Source of the DNA: Microbacterium luteolum
GTDB taxonomy: Bacteria > Actinomycetota > Actinomycetes > Actinomycetales > Microbacteriaceae
Assembly: GCF_039533965.1 (NCBI RefSeq)
Contig: NZ_BAAAUN010000001.1
Coordinates: 1,958,950-2,022,949 of the forward strand
Length of the DNA: 64,000 bases
Reading direction: 5' to 3'
Numbering within the stretch: position 1 is the stretch's first letter; every line of letters starts with the position of its first letter. Shown here piece by piece: positions 63,063 through 64,000 of the stretch. The notes under the pieces are model-generated. The model was not told the DNA's origin. It saw only the letters and a program-made list of their open reading frames with translations, and ran no database searches. A program made the position numbers and the translations under genes.

Positions 63063-64000
63063 TCACGCGCGGACCACCGCGGCCACGCGATCGCCGAGGC
63101 GGATCATGTCGCCGTCGACGGTCTGCACGGGCGTGCCCGCCGCGACGCCGTACTCGGTGCCGCCGCGGATCAGTCCCGAGCCGTTGGTCGAGTGGCAGTC
63201 GACGATCTCGAGGCCGCCGTCGACAGGGCGCACCAGCATGTGCGTCTTGGAGAGCGAGCGGCTGTCGTCGACCAGCGCGATCGGGCGCGCGCCGGGATGC
63301 TCCGCCGCATCCGGGTTGCGTCCGAGGAGCACGGGTTCCGCGATCAGGATGCTCTCGCCCGTGTCGAACCGCAGTCCGTAACGGACGGCAGGCTCCGGTG
63401 CGGCCGGGGCCACGGGCGCTGCGGCCGGGGCCACGGGCGCTGCCACGGGTGCGACCGGCGGCGCGGGAGGTGCGGCGACCGGGTCGGGTGCGGGGCTCGG
63501 CGCCGGCTGCGGCGCGGGAGACGAAGCGGCGGCCGACGCGGACGGCGGGGCCGGCGGGGCCGGCGCAGGCTCGGATGCGGAAGCCGACGCGGGAGCCGGC
63601 GGTGCCGCAGGCTGAGGGGCCGGCGCAGCGCTCGAGAGGTCTGCTCGCACGACTCGGTCGCCGTCGGCGATCCGATACCCGCCGAGCACCGGCTTTCCGG
63701 CCTCGCCCGGGCCGACGTCGACGGTCGGGGCAGCGAGGGGAAGACCGACCGACGGGCGCTCGTGCGCCTGATACGGGCGCGCGACGCCGAGCACCCCCGC
63801 GCTGACGCGACTGCCCGGCCGGTAGGAGGGCTGAGCCGCGGGGTCGATCGGCGTGGCCAGCGACGGCAGGGCGGAGCGCTCCGGCGTCGGCTCGGCCTTC
63901 ACGACCTTGCGGGCGACGCGCATCCGCTTCTCATCGAAGGGGTTGAGCCCCTTGCGCACGTCGATGAGCCAGATCTTCGAGACCTTGTCGTGCAGTCCGC
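63063..64000 (-). CDS. RDD-FHA membrane protein, N-terminus outside the window
   Basis: The frame is open to the right edge, so the start is missing. GLHDKVSKIWLIDVRKGLNP is the conserved end of an RDD domain ('GRGxHDK..xTxVIDVR'), so membrane helices lie beyond the window. A ~170-residue Pro/Ala linker with repeated APA and PPAP follows, then a C-terminal FHA domain (VLLGRNPDAAEHPG, SLSKTHMLVRPVDGG, IVDCHSTNGSGLI). It probably interacts with phosphorylated partners, such as kinases that control the secretion ATPase 58 bp downstream. Confidence 0.85.
   Translation of the reverse strand, partial: GLHDKVSKIWLIDVRKGLNPFDEKRMRVARKVVKAEPTPERSALPSLATPIDPAAQPSYRPGSRVSAGVLGVARPYQAHERPSVGLPLAAPTVDVGPGEAGKPVLGGYRIADGDRVVRADLSSAAPAPQPAAPPAPASASASEPAPAPPAPPSASAAASSPAPQPAPSPAPDPVAAPPAPPVAPVAAPVAPAAAPVAPAAPEPAVRYGLRFDTGESILIAEPVLLGRNPDAAEHPGARPIALVDDSRSLSKTHMLVRPVDGGLEIVDCHSTNGSGLIRGGTEYGVAAGTPVQTVDGDMIRLGDRVAAVVRA

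Noticed and set aside
63400..63640. GC-rich repetitive stretch that looked like an unstable repeat
   Set aside because: It encodes the Pro/Ala linker of the RDD-FHA protein and stays in frame.
58460..63805. A 1,781-codon plus-strand frame
   Set aside because: Exact shadow of the FHA-EssC-like ATPase, whose three Walker motifs leave no doubt about the coding strand.
1..64000. tRNA, rRNA, CRISPR array or prophage
   Set aside because: I found no cloverleaf with CCA-type end, no 16S/23S landmarks, no regular spacer array and no phage structural genes.

Overview
The window is high-GC DNA (roughly 68-70 % G+C by eye) from an actinobacterium, most likely a Microbacteriaceae member such as Microbacterium. 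Supporting signs are a DUF7882-type small protein (3975), the frequent GCATCC/GGATGCC codon habit, FHA proteins with an EssC/EccC ATPase, a DivIVA-like coiled-coil protein and a DtxR-type iron box. No rRNA, tRNA or CRISPR array was recognised.

Region 1 (1-13.6 kb) is chromosomal housekeeping and envelope functions: a truncated membrane-anchored glycosidase-like protein, a secreted M23 peptidase with VCBS repeats, a DivIVA-type protein behind a structured leader, a DrrAB-like ABC exporter co-oriented with a LuxR-type two-component system, a fatty-acid desaturase, a Tat/lipobox intradiol-dioxygenase-like protein and LtrA.

Region 2 (13.6-31.4 kb) is an exopolysaccharide or phosphopolymer cluster: initiating phosphoglycosyltransferase, WecG/TagA transferase, flippase, Wzz-like regulator, Wzy-like polymerase, two GT2 transferases, a hexapeptide acetyltransferase, a CDP-alcohol phosphotransferase, a GT2-GtrA fusion, a TagD-like cytidylyltransferase and three exported proteins (a fibrinogen-like giant, a GH16 glucanase and a small anchored protein). 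Several transcription units begin with phased TGGGGA repeats that no known element explains.

Region 3 (31.4-38.9 kb) is housekeeping: a SIP-domain protein next to an iron box, a glutaredoxin-like protein, an MFS transporter carrying a short palindromic repeat in frame, aldehyde dehydrogenase, proline iminopeptidase, zinc metallopeptidase, malate dehydrogenase and a resolvase-like protein.

Region 4 (38.9-64 kb, all on the minus strand) is a type VII secretion (T7SS) and polymorphic-toxin island. Read in the direction of transcription it begins with an RDD-FHA protein (cut by the window edge), then the FHA-FtsK/SpoIIIE ATPase, a WXG100 protein, a small conserved protein and a lipoprotein. Four WXG100_2/CpnT-like carrier genes follow, each with a short variable toxin gene directly downstream. 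Immunity-like genes follow three of the four toxins; no immunity gene is evident for the toxin at 46677. The island ends in an FHA-HTH protein. In CpnT/LXG toxins carrier and toxin are one polypeptide; here they are separate, translationally coupled genes. Long direct repeats, pseudogene relics, paralogous immunity genes and a conserved intergenic 19-bp element show that the array turns over by recombination. The clearest toxin-immunity pair is an Ntox15 (Tde1-like HxxD DNase) gene with a Tdi1-like (GAD/DUF1851) neighbour.
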